A stretch of 64,000 bases of DNA from Kingdonia uniflora (lineage: Eukaryota > Streptophyta > Magnoliopsida > Ranunculales > Circaeasteraceae): positions 1,612,001-1,676,000 of the forward strand of contig JACGCM010001659.1 of the NCBI GenBank assembly GCA_014058105.1, given 5' to 3'. Positions 10,900-21,519 of the stretch are shown here, in pieces. Each line of letters begins with the position of its first letter. Position 1 is the first letter of the stretch. The position numbers and the translations under genes were made by a program. The notes below the pieces were generated by a model, which was not told where the DNA came from, searched no databases, and worked only from the letters and a program-made list of their open reading frames with translations.

Positions 10900-11910
10900 C
10901 TCGACAGTCCTGGCCGAGGTACATTCATTGGTACTTTTCTTGATGAGGCTAAAATCCTTGAGCTGACCAAATTTTTTTGAACAAATAAAGATTTCTTCGT
11001 TTGGACGTTCCATGAGATGCTTGGTGTCACATCAATACTGGCTTATCATCACCTAGATCTCTTCCCTCATTCTACAACTGTGAAGCAGAAGAAGCGTACA
11101 TTGGCCCCACGACTTCGTGAAGCTGTAAACCTCAAAGTCGACAAACTCCTCGCCGCAAGTTTTGTTAGAGAAGTCAAGTACGGTGATTGGATTTCCAATA
11201 TTGTTGTTATTCCTAAGAAGAATGGTAAAATCAGAATCTGCGTTGACTTCACAAACCTTAATAAATACACACTGAAGGACAGCTTTCCTCTCCTGATCAT
11301 TTTAGTACTCCTGGATGCCACAGCCGGCCATGAATGACTATTGGTGATAGACGTGGTTTCGGGTTACAATCAGGTACCTCTCCTCCCTGAGGACCAACTT
11401 GAAACTTCGTTTATTACTGAACAATGTCTTTATTGTTTTAATGTCATGCCCTTCGGCCTTAAAATTGTGGGTGCCACTTACCAACGTCTCGTTACCACCA
11501 TGTTTAAACCTTTGCTTGGCAAGTCGGTTGAAGTCTATATCGACGACATGTTATGCAAAAGTCTTCCAAAATACACCCATATCCAGGACCTAACCGAAGT
11601 CTTCTCGATACTTTGAACATACAACATGAAGTTAAACCCAGACAAATACCAATTTGGTGTTTCGTTTGGTAAGTTTTAAGGCCACCTCGTCAGTAAATGG
11701 GGTATCATGATTGACCCCACTCATATCCGAGCCCTTATTGATATGTCTTCCCCTCAAACAAAAAAAGATGTCCAAAAGGTTATTGGCAAGATATCTGCCC
11801 TTAACCATTGTATATCCAAATCTTCTGACCGTTGTACTTGGCTTTTTTCCCTCTTATGCGACCAAGGCGTCTACAAGGCCCAAAAGAGAAACAACCTCAA
11901 AATCAATTGG
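10900..11910 (+). pseudogene. Reverse transcriptase of element B
   Basis: This is the most complete RT of the B/F family here. The pre-RT block APRLREAVNLKVDKLL is followed by VRFTDLNK-type residues (RICVDFTNLNKYT), VIDVVSGYNQVPLL, NVMPFGLK and VYIDDML (YIDD codons at about 11536-11547), then LNPDKYQFGV and KKDVQKVIGKISALN. Stops at 11335 and 11614 break it. It copies element RNA into cDNA. Confidence 0.85.
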
Positions 11911-11919
11911 ACACCTAAT

Positions 11920-12350
11920 TGCGAACAGGCTTTCCTTAAACTTAAAACATACCTTGGTCGACCACCCATCATCAGAACCCCCATCGAAGATGAAACGCTT
12001 TCTTTATACCTTGCAGTTACCGTCACTTCTATTAGTTCGGCCATTATTTGACTCGAATCCAACATCGAAAAACCCGTGTACTTTATCAGCAAAACTCTGA
12101 TACCTGTAGAGACTCGATATACCAAGCTCAAGCGATTGCTCCTTACACTCATTTATATTGCTCGAAAACTCAAACCATACTTTCAAGCTCACCCCATATG
12201 TGTCATCACCAGTTACCCCCTTCGAGAGATACTTAGCAAGAAGGAAAAATCCAGACGGGTACAATAGTGGCATGCTTATCTTGGTTAACACGACATCACA
12301 ATTGAGAAATAGATATCCCAAAAAGGTCAAGCAGTCGCTAATTTTCTTGC
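11920..12350 (+). pseudogene. RNase H-like domain of RT, element B, cut at 3' end
   Basis: EQAFLKLKTYLGRPPIIRTP leads to LYLAVTVTSISSAII, then IEKPVYFISKTLIPVETRYT and VITSYPLREILSKKEKSRR. The frame has stops at about 12049 and 12267 and loses similarity to F at about 12345. Nothing recognisable follows before element G at 12420. Confidence 0.75.
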
Positions 12351-12419
12351 CGTTAAAGATGAAATCCTAAATAATTGATGATTCTTCACTGTAAATAAAC
12401 CATGGCCAATATATACTTG

Positions 12420-12794
12420 TGATAGGTCGCATGGTTGTTGCGATTCCCACGTAGGCGACCATCTCTCTACCTCCCAAGACTACTATATCTATTTTAGTTA
12501 TTTCTAATTAGTTCATTTGATTTGCATTATAATTAGAGGAACTCTCCTAATTAGAGTCTTTCTAGGGTTTCTATTTGTACTAGGTCTCTACTTCTATAAA
12601 AGAGAGCCTAAGTTTAGTTTATTTCTAATGTTGGTTTGAGTTAGAGATAGAGAAAGGCTTAGCCTTAGAGAGATATGTAAAGTTTGGCGTAAATTTCATA
12701 AACCCTAGGTCTTTTGACCTTTTATTTTATATAATTGAGAGATTTTAGTTTTAATTGAGATTAATTTAGTTTCCACAAACGTAGTTCTTAACTA
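12420..12794 (+). repeat. 5' LTR of element G
   Basis: It begins TGATAGGTCGCATGG and ends near TTCTTAACTA. It includes CTTCTATAAAAGAGAGCC, a TATA-like site, and GGTCTTTTGACCTTTT, which contains an inverted AGGTC/GACCT pair. It aligns along its length with 14262-14603 but is about 33 bp longer because of an insertion or deletion near 12660-12690. Confidence 0.85.
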
Positions 12795-12796
12795 AT

Positions 12797-12808
12797 TGGT
12801 ACCAGAGC
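12797..12808 (+). other. Primer-binding site of element G
   Basis: TGGTACCAGAGC lies two or three bases inside the LTR. The family consensus for Met-initiator priming is TGGTATCAGAGC. Confidence 0.75.
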
Positions 12809-13101
12809 TTACAAGATTCTGCGAGATTTTTGTTATACCACTGTTATAGTAATTTTGGCATCTGCTGCAGTGATCTCTGTTATAACAATGCTTTGCCAAG
12901 AAGATTTAAAAGGATTATGGGACAAGTTCGAGTGAAAAGAATGCGAAGTAGAAGACTATATGGAAAATTGGATAGAATAAATATTAGAAAATAACAAATT
13001 TGTACTTCTTTGGAGAGAATCCAATGAAGTATAGATTCTAAATTGTTGTGGATCGCAAATGTTTTTATATTTAAAAAAATCTGATAAGGGAGACATTTAA
13101 A

Positions 13102-13338
13102 ATGTTTGAGAATTTTACTGTCATAAAAGATAGGTTTCAGACGGGTGTAGGTGTTGAAATCAATATAGATGGCTTGAAGATTAACCATCACAAGGATGCG
13201 GAGATCGAGGAAGATAATGTGAGCATGCCATTGAGGCAGGGCACGAAAGGCATGGGTATGCCACGACATAGTCAGGGCACAGATGGCACTGTGCATCGAG
13301 CACGGGTCAGGGCACAAGACAGAGTGCAGCAGGAATGA
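13102..13338 (+). CDS. Unrecognised ORF inside element G
   Basis: A 78-codon ORF opens MFENFTVIKDRFQTGVGVE and ends in an Arg/Gln-rich tail. The second half is made of GGGCAC, GGCATG and GTGCC-like words. No known domain is recognised. It lies between the primer site and the SEH1 fragment and may be part of captured or filler sequence rather than a gene. Confidence 0.25.
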   Translation: MFENFTVIKDRFQTGVGVEINIDGLKINHHKDAEIEEDNVSMPLRQGTKGMGMPRHSQGTDGTVHRARVRAQDRVQQE

Positions 13339-13699
13339 GGAAAGTGGCACTGGACATCGAGCAGGGCATCCCTTCTAGTGGCTCGAGCATGCCACAATAA
13401 CCGCTTACGCCTAGGGATGATGCCGACCACGCCACCAGCAAGGAGGGGTCGTGAACCCACAATACCAACTCGGATACCCCATGCCCTCACTTATTTTAGA
13501 ATAGTCGCTAACCGGGGGTGACCGTAGCTGACTAGAGACAGGCACATATTAAGCGGTAGGATTGTGGGTTCCGACGGGGTTGACGACGGACATGGTTGAC
13601 AAAATTTTGACGGAGAAGTCGGAGAAGAGAACAAAATTGTCGAGGTCGATAATTGGCAAAATTTTGAGATCCATTTTCTTATGTTTTGATCCTATCTCA

Positions 13700-13985
13700 A
13701 ACCCATTGCCACAGTTCAACTCCTCCAAGGTATGGGAATTTGATGAGGCTTGTCAATGTTGGTTGAGAGCTGTGAAGTTGGCTTTACTTGAAGATAAGGG
13801 TGACCAAGTATATTTTGTTGCTTGGGCTCCAAATATTGGCATACCGTATGATGTAATTGCTGTTGGATGCTCCAGAGGGATAACAATATGGCATTTGAGG
13901 TTGAATCTTGATACTAATGGAAGGCTTTAAGTTGGGAAGGTTGCACTGCTTTCTGGTCATGAAAGCGAGGTCTGGAAAATAAAGT
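13700..13985 (+). pseudogene. SEH1: Captured fragment of nucleoporin SEH1 (WD40 protein)
   Basis: The frame reads SKVWEFDEACQCWLRAVKLA, LLEDKGDQVYFVAWAPNIG and YDVIAVGC-RGITIWHL, then a TAA at 13928-13930, then VGKVALLSGHESEVWKIK. This order of WD40 segments is that of plant SEH1, a nuclear-pore Y-complex (Nup107-160) and SEA/GATOR-type subunit. Only about 95 codons are present. No intron is seen across them, which suggests capture of spliced RNA or of a single exon. The nonsense codon and substitutions show that it is not functional. Confidence 0.8.
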
Positions 13986-14261
13986 AGGACACAGTGGAAC
14001 CCATGATGGCAAGAAACGGCGCATCTGTTGATCCTTTTTGAACAGTCTATGACAACCATTCATGTACGGCGATGTACACGTTTTTAGAAAATCTAGATAA
14101 TGTTGCCAACTGGTTTTTTGACAACAAGATAGTATTTTGCCATGCAGGCAAAGTAATTGGGTACGGAAATTACCGTGGACGGATTCACAATTGTTATATT
14201 CTTGGGACTACCTCTTCCGAGTTTGAAATTTGTGGACAAATTTTTTAAAGACGGAAAGAGT

Positions 14262-14603
14262 TAATAGGTCGCGTGGTCGTCATAATGCCCACGTAGGCGA
14301 TCGTCTCTCCACCTCACAAAATCACTCTCTCTATTTTAGTTATTTCTAATTAGTTTATTTGATTTGCATTATAATTAGGGAAATTCTCTTAATTAGAGTC
14401 TAGATAGGGTTTCTATTTGTACTAGGTATCTTCTCCTATAAATGAGAGCCTAAGCTTAGTTTATTTCTAATGTTGGCTTGAGTGAAAGAGAAAGGCTAAC
14501 CTTTTTATAAAGCCTAGGTCTTTTGACCTTTTTATTTTATGCAATTGAGAGATCTTAGTTTTAATTGAGATTAATTTAGCTTCTGTAAACATAGTTTTTA
14601 ACA
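14262..14603 (+). repeat. 3' LTR of element G
   Basis: It begins TAATAGGTCGCGTGG (TG decayed to TA) and ends TTTTTAACA. It is preceded by a purine-rich stretch, AAAGACGGAAAGAG, that can serve as the polypurine tract. It contains CTCCTATAAATGAGAGCC, matching the TATA-like site of the left LTR. Confidence 0.85.
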
Positions 14604-15041
14604 ACTAGACTCAAGTTATATGATATTTTATTATCGCATAATTGTTTATTTTATTTTTGATTAATGTACAAACCCTTAATTATTATATTTATTCAAATAG
14701 GTAATTATAAAGTTAATGGCAATTTTTTAATGAAACTAGAGTCTAAATTAGTGATAACAACCCCTTTATAAGGGAAATCAACCTAAACCTTATGGTTCTC
14801 AAACCAAAATGGTTGGGGCATCATCTCATCTCCAATCCCTTCACATCTTCTCAATGAAGGGACATTGCCTAGCCCAAAAATCATCATAAAATTGAAATTG
14901 GTAATTCACTCTCACGTGTTTTGACATGTATACCAAAATCTTAGGGCGTTAGCTAAAGTAAAATCCATACTTATTTGAGTTCTAACCGAGACCTTAAGCA
15001 ACCACAATGACACCACCACCAACAACTACTACTTGGACTAT
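14604..15041. other. Spacer without recognised features
   Basis: AT-rich at first, then mixed composition. No ORF, LTR end or repeat is supported. It separates element G from copia element H. Confidence 0.5.
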
Positions 15042-15554
15042 TGAGCCGCACCGTAAAAGCCGAACTCTGATTTGATCTGATTAGCAATGAACAGCTAAAA
15101 GAATAAACACAATCACAAGAGAACATACATTTACCGTGGTTCAAAAAATTGCCTACGTCCATACAAAATAGAGAGGGTTTTATTCAATAATCCTTAGTTA
15201 CAATCATAAACCAATTTGAGGTCTCTCATGGTTTTTCTGTCCAAGGATTTCTCACACAAAGATCTCACCAAGGGTAGCTAAGAAGCAACCCTAAGTCTCT
15301 CTTATATAGTGGGTAAACTTATTACATCAATACAAATCTCGAGGCATAACCAATAGTCTAAACGACCTCTAAAAAACAAATCTCTACATCGTCGTTCGAA
15401 TGACTATGAGTCTCGTTCAAACAGCTATGAAGCCCGTTCGAACGACCATGAGCCTCCAAGAGAAGACTGTAACTGTTTCAATTTTTAGGCAAAAAACCAA
15501 TTCTCGTTCGAACGGCTATGAGGCCTATTCGAACAACTATGCATAACCCCCACA
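15042..15554 (-). repeat. 3' LTR of element H
   Basis: On the plus strand it starts TGAGCCGCACC and ends ATAACCCCCACA, so in element sense it is TGTGGGGGTTAT...GGCTCA. The element-sense polypurine tract GAGGTAGAGAA lies just inside (about 15557-15569). Two copies of a module with TTCGAACGA and AGCCTCCAAGAGAAGACTGT occur near 15405-15540. Confidence 0.88.
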
Positions 15555-15679
15555 ATTCTCTACCTCGGTGAATATTTCTTCAAATCTAAGCCAATCTTCA
15601 CCAACCCACCAAATCGAACCCAAATCAAAACATCTCTCATAAATATTCTAAAGGACCCAAAAAATAAATGCCAGAATGG

Positions 15680-16260
15680 ACCAAAATCGACTGCACAAAA
15701 TCAATAGTTGCCTACGTACAATGGATTAAGTCGCCCGTAGTTTCCAGCATCCAATCAATCCATATGAAGGATTTGTGCCAAGTCCAAACAATGATTAAAC
15801 ATAATCCTCGAAACAACTTTTGTAAACGTATCCGTCAGGTTATTACTCGTGTGAATCTTCTTCAATAGAATCTTACCTTCTTCGAGTACCTCTCTGACAA
15901 AGTGATAACGCACATCGATATGATTCGTGTGTTGATGATGAACTTGATCTTTGGCCAAAAAGATAGCACTCTGACTATAACATAACACATCAAAATACTC
16001 TTTCTTAATGCCCAAATCGTGCAAAAGGCCCTTCATCCAAATAGATTCTATGATCTATTTAGTCACCATCATATACTCTGCATCAGTAGTAGATAGGGCC
16101 ACCACTGACTGTAGCGTAGATCTTCAATTAACCGGTCTTCCACCTAATGTAAAAACATACCTTGTAGTAAACTGTCATATACTCTGCTAACCATCCCAAC
16201 CACCTGTGAAATATCTGGTCGAGTATACCATCGCATACATCAAGTTACCAAGAGTACTAG
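15680..16260 (-). pseudogene. RNase H domain of copia element H
   Basis: The minus-strand ORF 16036-15755 reads CYSQSAIFLAKDQVHHQHTN, then HIDVRYHFVREVLEEGKILL and NNLTDTFTKVVS. These match the C-terminal RNase H motifs of copia polyproteins (the D-S-x-S-A, R-x-K-H-I-D and A-D-x-x-T-K blocks). The upstream part reads through stops to about 16260. Confidence 0.85.
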
Positions 16261-16379
16261 CATAAGAAACTTGACTCATATAATAACGTTCCTCATCAAT
16301 TTTTGGAGACATAGAAGCCTTAAGCTTAAAATGAGGAGCAAGGGGCAAACTTACAGGTTTTATGTTCCATCAATACCAA

Positions 16380-17230
16380 ATCTTTGAAGTACCTTCCTCA
16401 TGTACATCGTTTGAGAGAGACGCACCATTTCCTTCTCTTTATTTCTATGAATCTCCATGCAGAGAATCTTTTTGTATCACCTAGATCCTTTAATTTAAAT
16501 TCTTCACCCATTTGCATCTTCAACTTGCCAATCTCACTTTTTTGCTTATACACAATAAGCATATCATCCACATACAAAAACAAGTAAATACAAGACTCAT
16601 TATGTAGCTTGCGTAAGTAGACACAGTGGCCATAATGACTCCGCTTGTACTTCTATCCAATCGTAAACTGATCAAACTGTTTGTACCATTGTCTTAGAGA
16701 CTGCTTTAAATATTATAACGATCTCTTCAGCTTATACACATAATCTTCCTTTTCAGCAACTTTAAACCCACTCGGCTGAGTCATATAGATTTATTCTTTC
16801 CAAATTCTTATGTTAAAATGCCGTCTTAACATTGAGTTGTTGCAACCCCAAATCAAATTACGCTACCAAGGCCAAAAGGATATGAATGGAAGAGTGTTTC
16901 ACCACTAGAGAAAAAAATCATTGCAATCAATCCCCTCCCGTTGAGCATAACCCTTGGCTACGAGTCTTGCCTTAAAATGTATACCATCATCTTAAGATCT
17001 TTGTATATTTGTGTAGACCCACTTACAACCAATCACTTTTTTTCCCTTAGGCAACTTCAAAAGTTTCCAAATTTCATTCTTGAATAGAGAATACATCTCT
17101 TCCTTTATTGCTCCCTCCCAATGGTTAGCTTTAAAACCGTAAATACCTCCCTTATAAGTGGAAGGAATAACATCTTCAATGACCGGTAGCGTATTAGCTA
17201 CAATGGCCTTCACCCTTGGAAGCACCATGT
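16380..17230 (-). pseudogene. Reverse transcriptase of copia element H
   Basis: It begins with EAIKEEMYSLFKNEIWKLLK and LPKGKKVIGCKWVY (about 17150-17010), the usual start of copia RT. The frame continues through the stop-riddled fingers to FLYVDDMLIVYKQKSEI (YVDD about 16575-16561) and EFKLKDLGD. The catalytic YVDD is intact but the frame as a whole is not. Confidence 0.87.
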
Positions 17231-17239
17231 CCTTTGTAA

Positions 17240-18350
17240 GTCATCCCGGCTTACTTATATTTTTCTTTGGTTTACTAGTTGTAATTGACTCCTCCACCAG
17301 AATCTCCTCATCTATACTACCAAATGCTCCACCTTCCTATGTGTCTTCACCATCTAAAACTTAAACTAATGGCTCATCACCCGTTGTCACACCGGTAGAT
17401 GATTTCCCCCCTTAGTACAGAACTATCTGGACCATGTGAAGACGCATCAATCTCCACCCGCTGGAAAATCTCGTTTGTCATCTTCTTTTCGTGCTTAGAG
17501 ACATGTGACTTCATTATAGAAGTCCCATCAAAAGTGATATCCCTGCTCAGAATAATCTTATGGTTTTTTATATCCTATAACTTGTAGCCTTTCACACCTT
17601 TCTTCTTACCCAAAAAAATGACCTTCCTTGTTCGAGGATCCTCCTTACCATCTTTGACATAAGCCAAACACCCAAAAATATGAATAGTATCATAATTTGT
17701 AGTAGGTTCTCTAGACTAAGCTTCAATTGGTGTTTTACCCTCAATTGTAGCCAAAGACAACCTATTAATGATGTACCATGCATATGTCAATGCCTCAGCT
17801 CAAAATGTTTGGCCCAACCCAGAATTAGATAACATACAATGTACCTTCTCCAGCAAAGTATGATTCATGCGCTCCGCTACCCCATTTTGTTACGGTGTCT
17901 CTCTAACGGTGAAATGTCAAACAATCCCCTTATCATGACATACTTGCAAGAACGGATCACTTTTATACTCCCTACCATTATCTAAATGGAGTAACTTGAT
18001 CTTTCTGCTAGTTTGAGTTTCTATCAACTTCCTCTACCTCATAAATATTTCTAGGACTTCATCCTTCCTCTACATGGTACGCCTTGAAAAATTATTAACA
18101 AACGATACAATATAATGTTTACCCTCAAGTGATGCATTACAAGAAGATCCCCATATATCTTAATGAACATAGTTAAGGATTCCGCAATTACGATGGATAG
18201 TCGTGCCAAACTTTACCCTTGTCTACTTACCCAGAACACAATGTTCACAAAAATCTAACTTGCACGCCTTTGTACCTTCAATAGCCCTTGGTTCGCAAGA
18301 ACTCTCAAGGACTTCTCCCCCGCATACGCCAAACACGTATGTTATAGTCT
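17240..18350 (-). pseudogene. Integrase and pre-integrase region of copia element H
   Basis: Minus-strand blocks in order: CEHCVLGK (zinc region, about 18240), DIWGSS (first Asp), LHLDNGREYKSDPF (second Asp, near 17970), QNGVAERMNHTLLEKVHCML (catalytic Glu, 17890-17830), then IFGCLAYV, FLGKKKGVKGYKL and HVSKHEKKM. The D-D-E set is readable through several stops. It would insert the cDNA. Confidence 0.87.
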
Positions 18351-18399
18351 AGTGGTATCTTTGGAAGTAGATCTCATCACTTTCTGCAGTTGTAACCTC

Positions 18400-18810
18400 T
18401 CCAAGAATAGCTGTACCATCTAAATAGTATAAGTTGTTACTTCTCCTTTGACCCTTCAGAACTACTATTGCTCCCTTAAGAACCTTCTGTAAACCATTTT
18501 CTAATACGACCTTAAATCCTTTAGCTTAAAGTAAACCCGTAGAGATAATATTCTTCTTCATCGTCGAAATATACCGAACCTCCTCAATTTCTTTAACCAA
18601 CCTTTTATGCAACTTTTGACGAATTGTACCTATTATCATTATGCTACAGGAATCATCATTTCCCATCAATACAACTCTTCCTTCTAGCCTTTTGAAACTT
18701 AAATACAGCCCATTTCAAGGAAAATATGATAAATAGCACCCAAATCTAAAATCCATTCTTTGAAATCAACAATACATACACTACATGATATAGTTAAAGA
18801 AAACTCAAAA
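18400..18810 (-). pseudogene. Protease region of copia element H
   Basis: EWILDLGAIYHIFP corresponds to the copia W-x-x-D-S-G-A-x-x-H active-site motif with Ser changed to Leu, followed by VLMGNDDSC and IRQKLHKRL. The changed active site and an in-frame stop suggest that no protease is made. Confidence 0.7.
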
Positions 18811-18836
18811 TCATTACCTCCATTTCCCTCACATTT

Positions 18837-19695
18837 TTAAGCAACATTTATTGAAGAACCCGTTTTCCCATATTCCTTTTTCTTTAAAACTGCAGGACAC
18901 TCATTCTTCCAATGACCTGTTTCTTTACAAAATGGATATTGGTCTTTACCCAAATTATTGTGATTTACACTGCGGCCTCTTGACTTCCATCGAGAGTTGT
19001 TACCACTCAACTTCTTCTTGTCTGAAAACCTCCTTCTTGCCATCAACACATCGGACGTTGTCTTAGCGGACTCCCGTTTATCATTCTTTCGGTACTCATG
19101 GTTCACCACCGCCGTGGTCATATCTGTGGTACAAAGAACTCTTCCCATATGTTATCATCATAACGAAATGTTCGCACACTTCGGGAAGCGAGTTCAAGAA
19201 CAATATAGCTTTGTCCTCATTACCAACAATCTCTTTTAGATTCACCAAATCAGCTAGTAACTTGGTAAAATCGTTTAAGCACTCCGACATAGAAATCACT
19301 TCTCTCATCGTGAAGCGGTAAAACTTTATCTTCAAATAGAGCTAATTTTGAATGCTTTTCAGCAAATATTTCTCCTCATGAATCCTCCTAGTTTCTTTTG
19401 GCAAGATTTCATTCATCACAAGGTACTTAATGTCTTGAGCAAGGCATGAGTGAATTTGACCACAAGCCCTTTTGTTCATCTTCATCCAAACATTTTCCTC
19501 TACCTCATCTGGTTTATCTTCCAACACCTCATCTAAATCTTGTTGACTAAGTGCATCAATAACTTTGCATCACCACATTCCAAAGTTTTTTGTTCCATTG
19601 AATTTCTCAACTTCAATTTTGGCATTATTAAACATCACCATTGTGTTATTCCGTTTAGGCGCCATCAAGGAACTAGGTTCATTTCCTTCTACCAT
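18837..19695 (-). pseudogene. Gag of copia element H
   Basis: It starts at 19695 with MVEGNEPSSLMAPKR. The conserved copia gag blocks VEKFNGTKNFGMW, LEDKPDEVEENVWMKMNKRA, SCLAQDIKYLVMNE and MSECLNDFTKLLADLVNL follow. The C-terminal zinc knuckle (about 18939-18899) reads YPFCKETGHWKNEC, so the first Cys of CCHC is Tyr. A TGA near 19572 and a frameshift near 19340 break it. Confidence 0.85.
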
Positions 19696-19813
19696 TGTTC
19701 TACCAATTTTTATACACTAATCAAAATCAAAAGGTCAAGAAAATTGAGATAAGTTGATGTTACCTTAATTCTGAGAACCACCGAGGATACAGCCTTTTTA
19801 TGATATTAATTAT

Positions 19814-20475
19814 TGAGCCGTGCCGCGGAAGCCAAACTCCGATTCGATTCGATTAGTAATGAACAAACTAAATGAATAATCACAATTAAAAGATAATACG
19901 CATTTACCATAGTTCAAAAAATTACCTACGCTAACACAAAATAGAGAGATAGTTTTATTCAATGATCCTTCGTTACAATTACAAACCAATTTGAGGTCTC
20001 TCAAAGTTTTTCTCTCCAAGGATTTCTCACACAAAGATCTCACCATGGGTAGCTAAGAAATAACCCGTAAGTCTCTCTTATATAGTGGGTAGACTTATTA
20101 CATCTATACAAATCTCGAGGGATAGCCAATGGTCTAAATGACCTCTAAAAAAATCTCTGCATCGTCGTTCGAGTGACTATGAGCCTCATTTGAACAGATT
20201 CAAGGAAACCGAATGAAGTTTGTAATTGGGTCAATTTTTAGGCAAAAAAATGACTCTTGTTTGAATGGCTATGAAGCCCGTTCAAGCGACCAAGAGCCTC
20301 CGGGAGAAGATTGCAACTGTCAGTTTTTAGGCAAAAAACTAAGTCTCGTCATTGCCGTTCGAACGACCATGATCCTCCAAGAGAAAACTATAACTGTGTC
20401 AGTTTTTAGGTAAGAAATCGAGTCTCGTTCGAACAGCTATGAGGCCCGTTCGCACGATTATGCATAACCCCCACA
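19814..20475 (-). repeat. 5' LTR of element H
   Basis: On the plus strand it starts TGAGCCGTGCC and ends ATAACCCCCACA. It is 662 bp against 513 bp for the other LTR. The extra length is an additional tandem module of about 65-75 bp containing TTCGAACGA-like palindromes and TCAGTTTTTAGGCAAAAAA (copies near 20230, 20310 and 20390). TATATAAGAGAGACTTA in element sense near 20080 is a TATA-like site. Confidence 0.88.
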
Positions 20476-20847
20476 AAAAAACTTTTTAGAGTCACTAAAG
20501 GGAACTCAAGTGGGCATTTTTCATCATTTCTAGTGCTACCAGTGTAGGGACCTATCCCACGACCTATGCCAAACTCAAGCTATCTTTGGACTTGTGCCTC
20601 GACCTATGCTAAACTCAAACTACCTTAATACATAACTCATGCATTATACATGTGACATATACAATCAACAATGGCACCTAGACCATGAACTGATAAAGAA
20701 TGTGGATCGAGCACTACAGAAAATATAAATAAGTCAAAGACACCTGCCTCCCATGAACTAGTAGTTACACATTCAACTACCACCTGCCCCACTTTTAAGA
20801 GAATGTACCTCTATACGATAACGAACTGAGAGTGAGGTCCATAAAAA

Positions 20848-20975
20848 CACTACAAGAAAAATGAGCAGTTGCCACAGATGGCTTTTAGTTTTTGCCATTG
20901 TTTTATCAGTGACAGACAAGCCACAACTTTTACCGTGGCTAATAATCCTCAGCAGTGGCCAAAAGTAGGGGAAAA
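20848..20975. repeat. Left terminal and subterminal region of CACTA element
   Basis: After the CACTACAAGAA end, several copies of GCCACAG, TGCCATTG, GCCACAAC, ACCGTGGC and GTGGCC occur in both orientations. These resemble the short motifs bound by the CACTA DNA-binding protein. Confidence 0.75.
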
Positions 20976-21519
20976 CTAAAATTTCTAATGTTTTTGCTCC
21001 CGCCTCTTTTTCCCACCAATCAAAATACATAAATCAAGTTTTTCTCTCCTCTCTCTGCTCGATCCTTCTCTCCTTCACCGATTTACTGAAACAAAACTTC
21101 ACCTCCTTTACTTCTTCTCTCCTTCACCGATTTTCTTCACTAAATCCATCGCTCTGATTTTACTTCATCAATTCTGAATTCTTCTTCACTAAAATTGATT
21201 TTTCTAAATCGATTTTATTATGTCATTGAAGAACCACGAACTCCATTGATACCAGGACATGATTATTGGAATTGAAACTTTGAAATAAAGGTATTTATGA
21301 TTTGGTTATTATTTGTTTCTAGCTAAAGATCTTCTATCAACTTGCGATTATGGTCCTACCAAACTTTGAAATCAAGTTGTTGTTGTTGCAATAAGATCTT
21401 CTATCAAACTTACGGTTATGGTCCTACCAAACTTTTTCTCATAATAGTTATTTCTCTCTATATATATCTATTTTTTTGAGAATTTAATCAGTTTCCAATG
21501 ATGATACATGGTGATGAGC

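Larger units (their letters stand above)
7698..12350 (+). mobile_element. Element B: Ty3/gypsy, Tat lineage, 3' truncated
   Basis: 5' LTR, primer site, gag, protease, RT and RNase H-like region are present in order. The sequence stops resembling element F just after the block KGQAVANFLA near 12345. RNase H, integrase, 3' UTR and 3' LTR are absent. The LTR and gag are of the same family as F. Multiple stops are present. Confidence 0.88.
12420..14603 (+). mobile_element. Element G: small non-autonomous LTR element carrying an SEH1 fragment
   Basis: Two related direct repeats (12420-12794 and 14262-14603) flank a 1.47-kb interior. The primer site TGGTACCAGAGC just after the left LTR is one base from the Met-initiator type TGGTATCAGAGC used by many copia-like elements. 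No gag or pol is visible. Flanks ACTTG (12415-12419) and ACTAG (14604-14608) match at four of five bases, consistent with a decayed target duplication. The interior holds a fragment of a host nucleoporin gene. Confidence 0.8.
15042..20475 (-). mobile_element. Element H: Ty1/copia retrotransposon
   Basis: Two LTRs (15042-15554 and 19814-20475) flank an interior that reads on the minus strand gag, protease, integrase, RT, RNase H. Integrase before RT is the Ty1/copia order. The interior is about 4.26 kb, near the usual length. Many stops are present. Outer flanks are ACTAT on the left and AAAAA on the right, so no target duplication is visible. A clear primer site is not recognised next to the right LTR. 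Confidence 0.92.

Noticed and set aside
13784..14059. Minus ORF of 91 codons in element G
   Set aside because: Complement of the SEH1 fragment, whose plus-strand frame is clearly the coding one.
18837..19148. Host zinc-knuckle protein gene
   Set aside because: The knuckle and its surroundings are part of copia gag within LTRs of element H.
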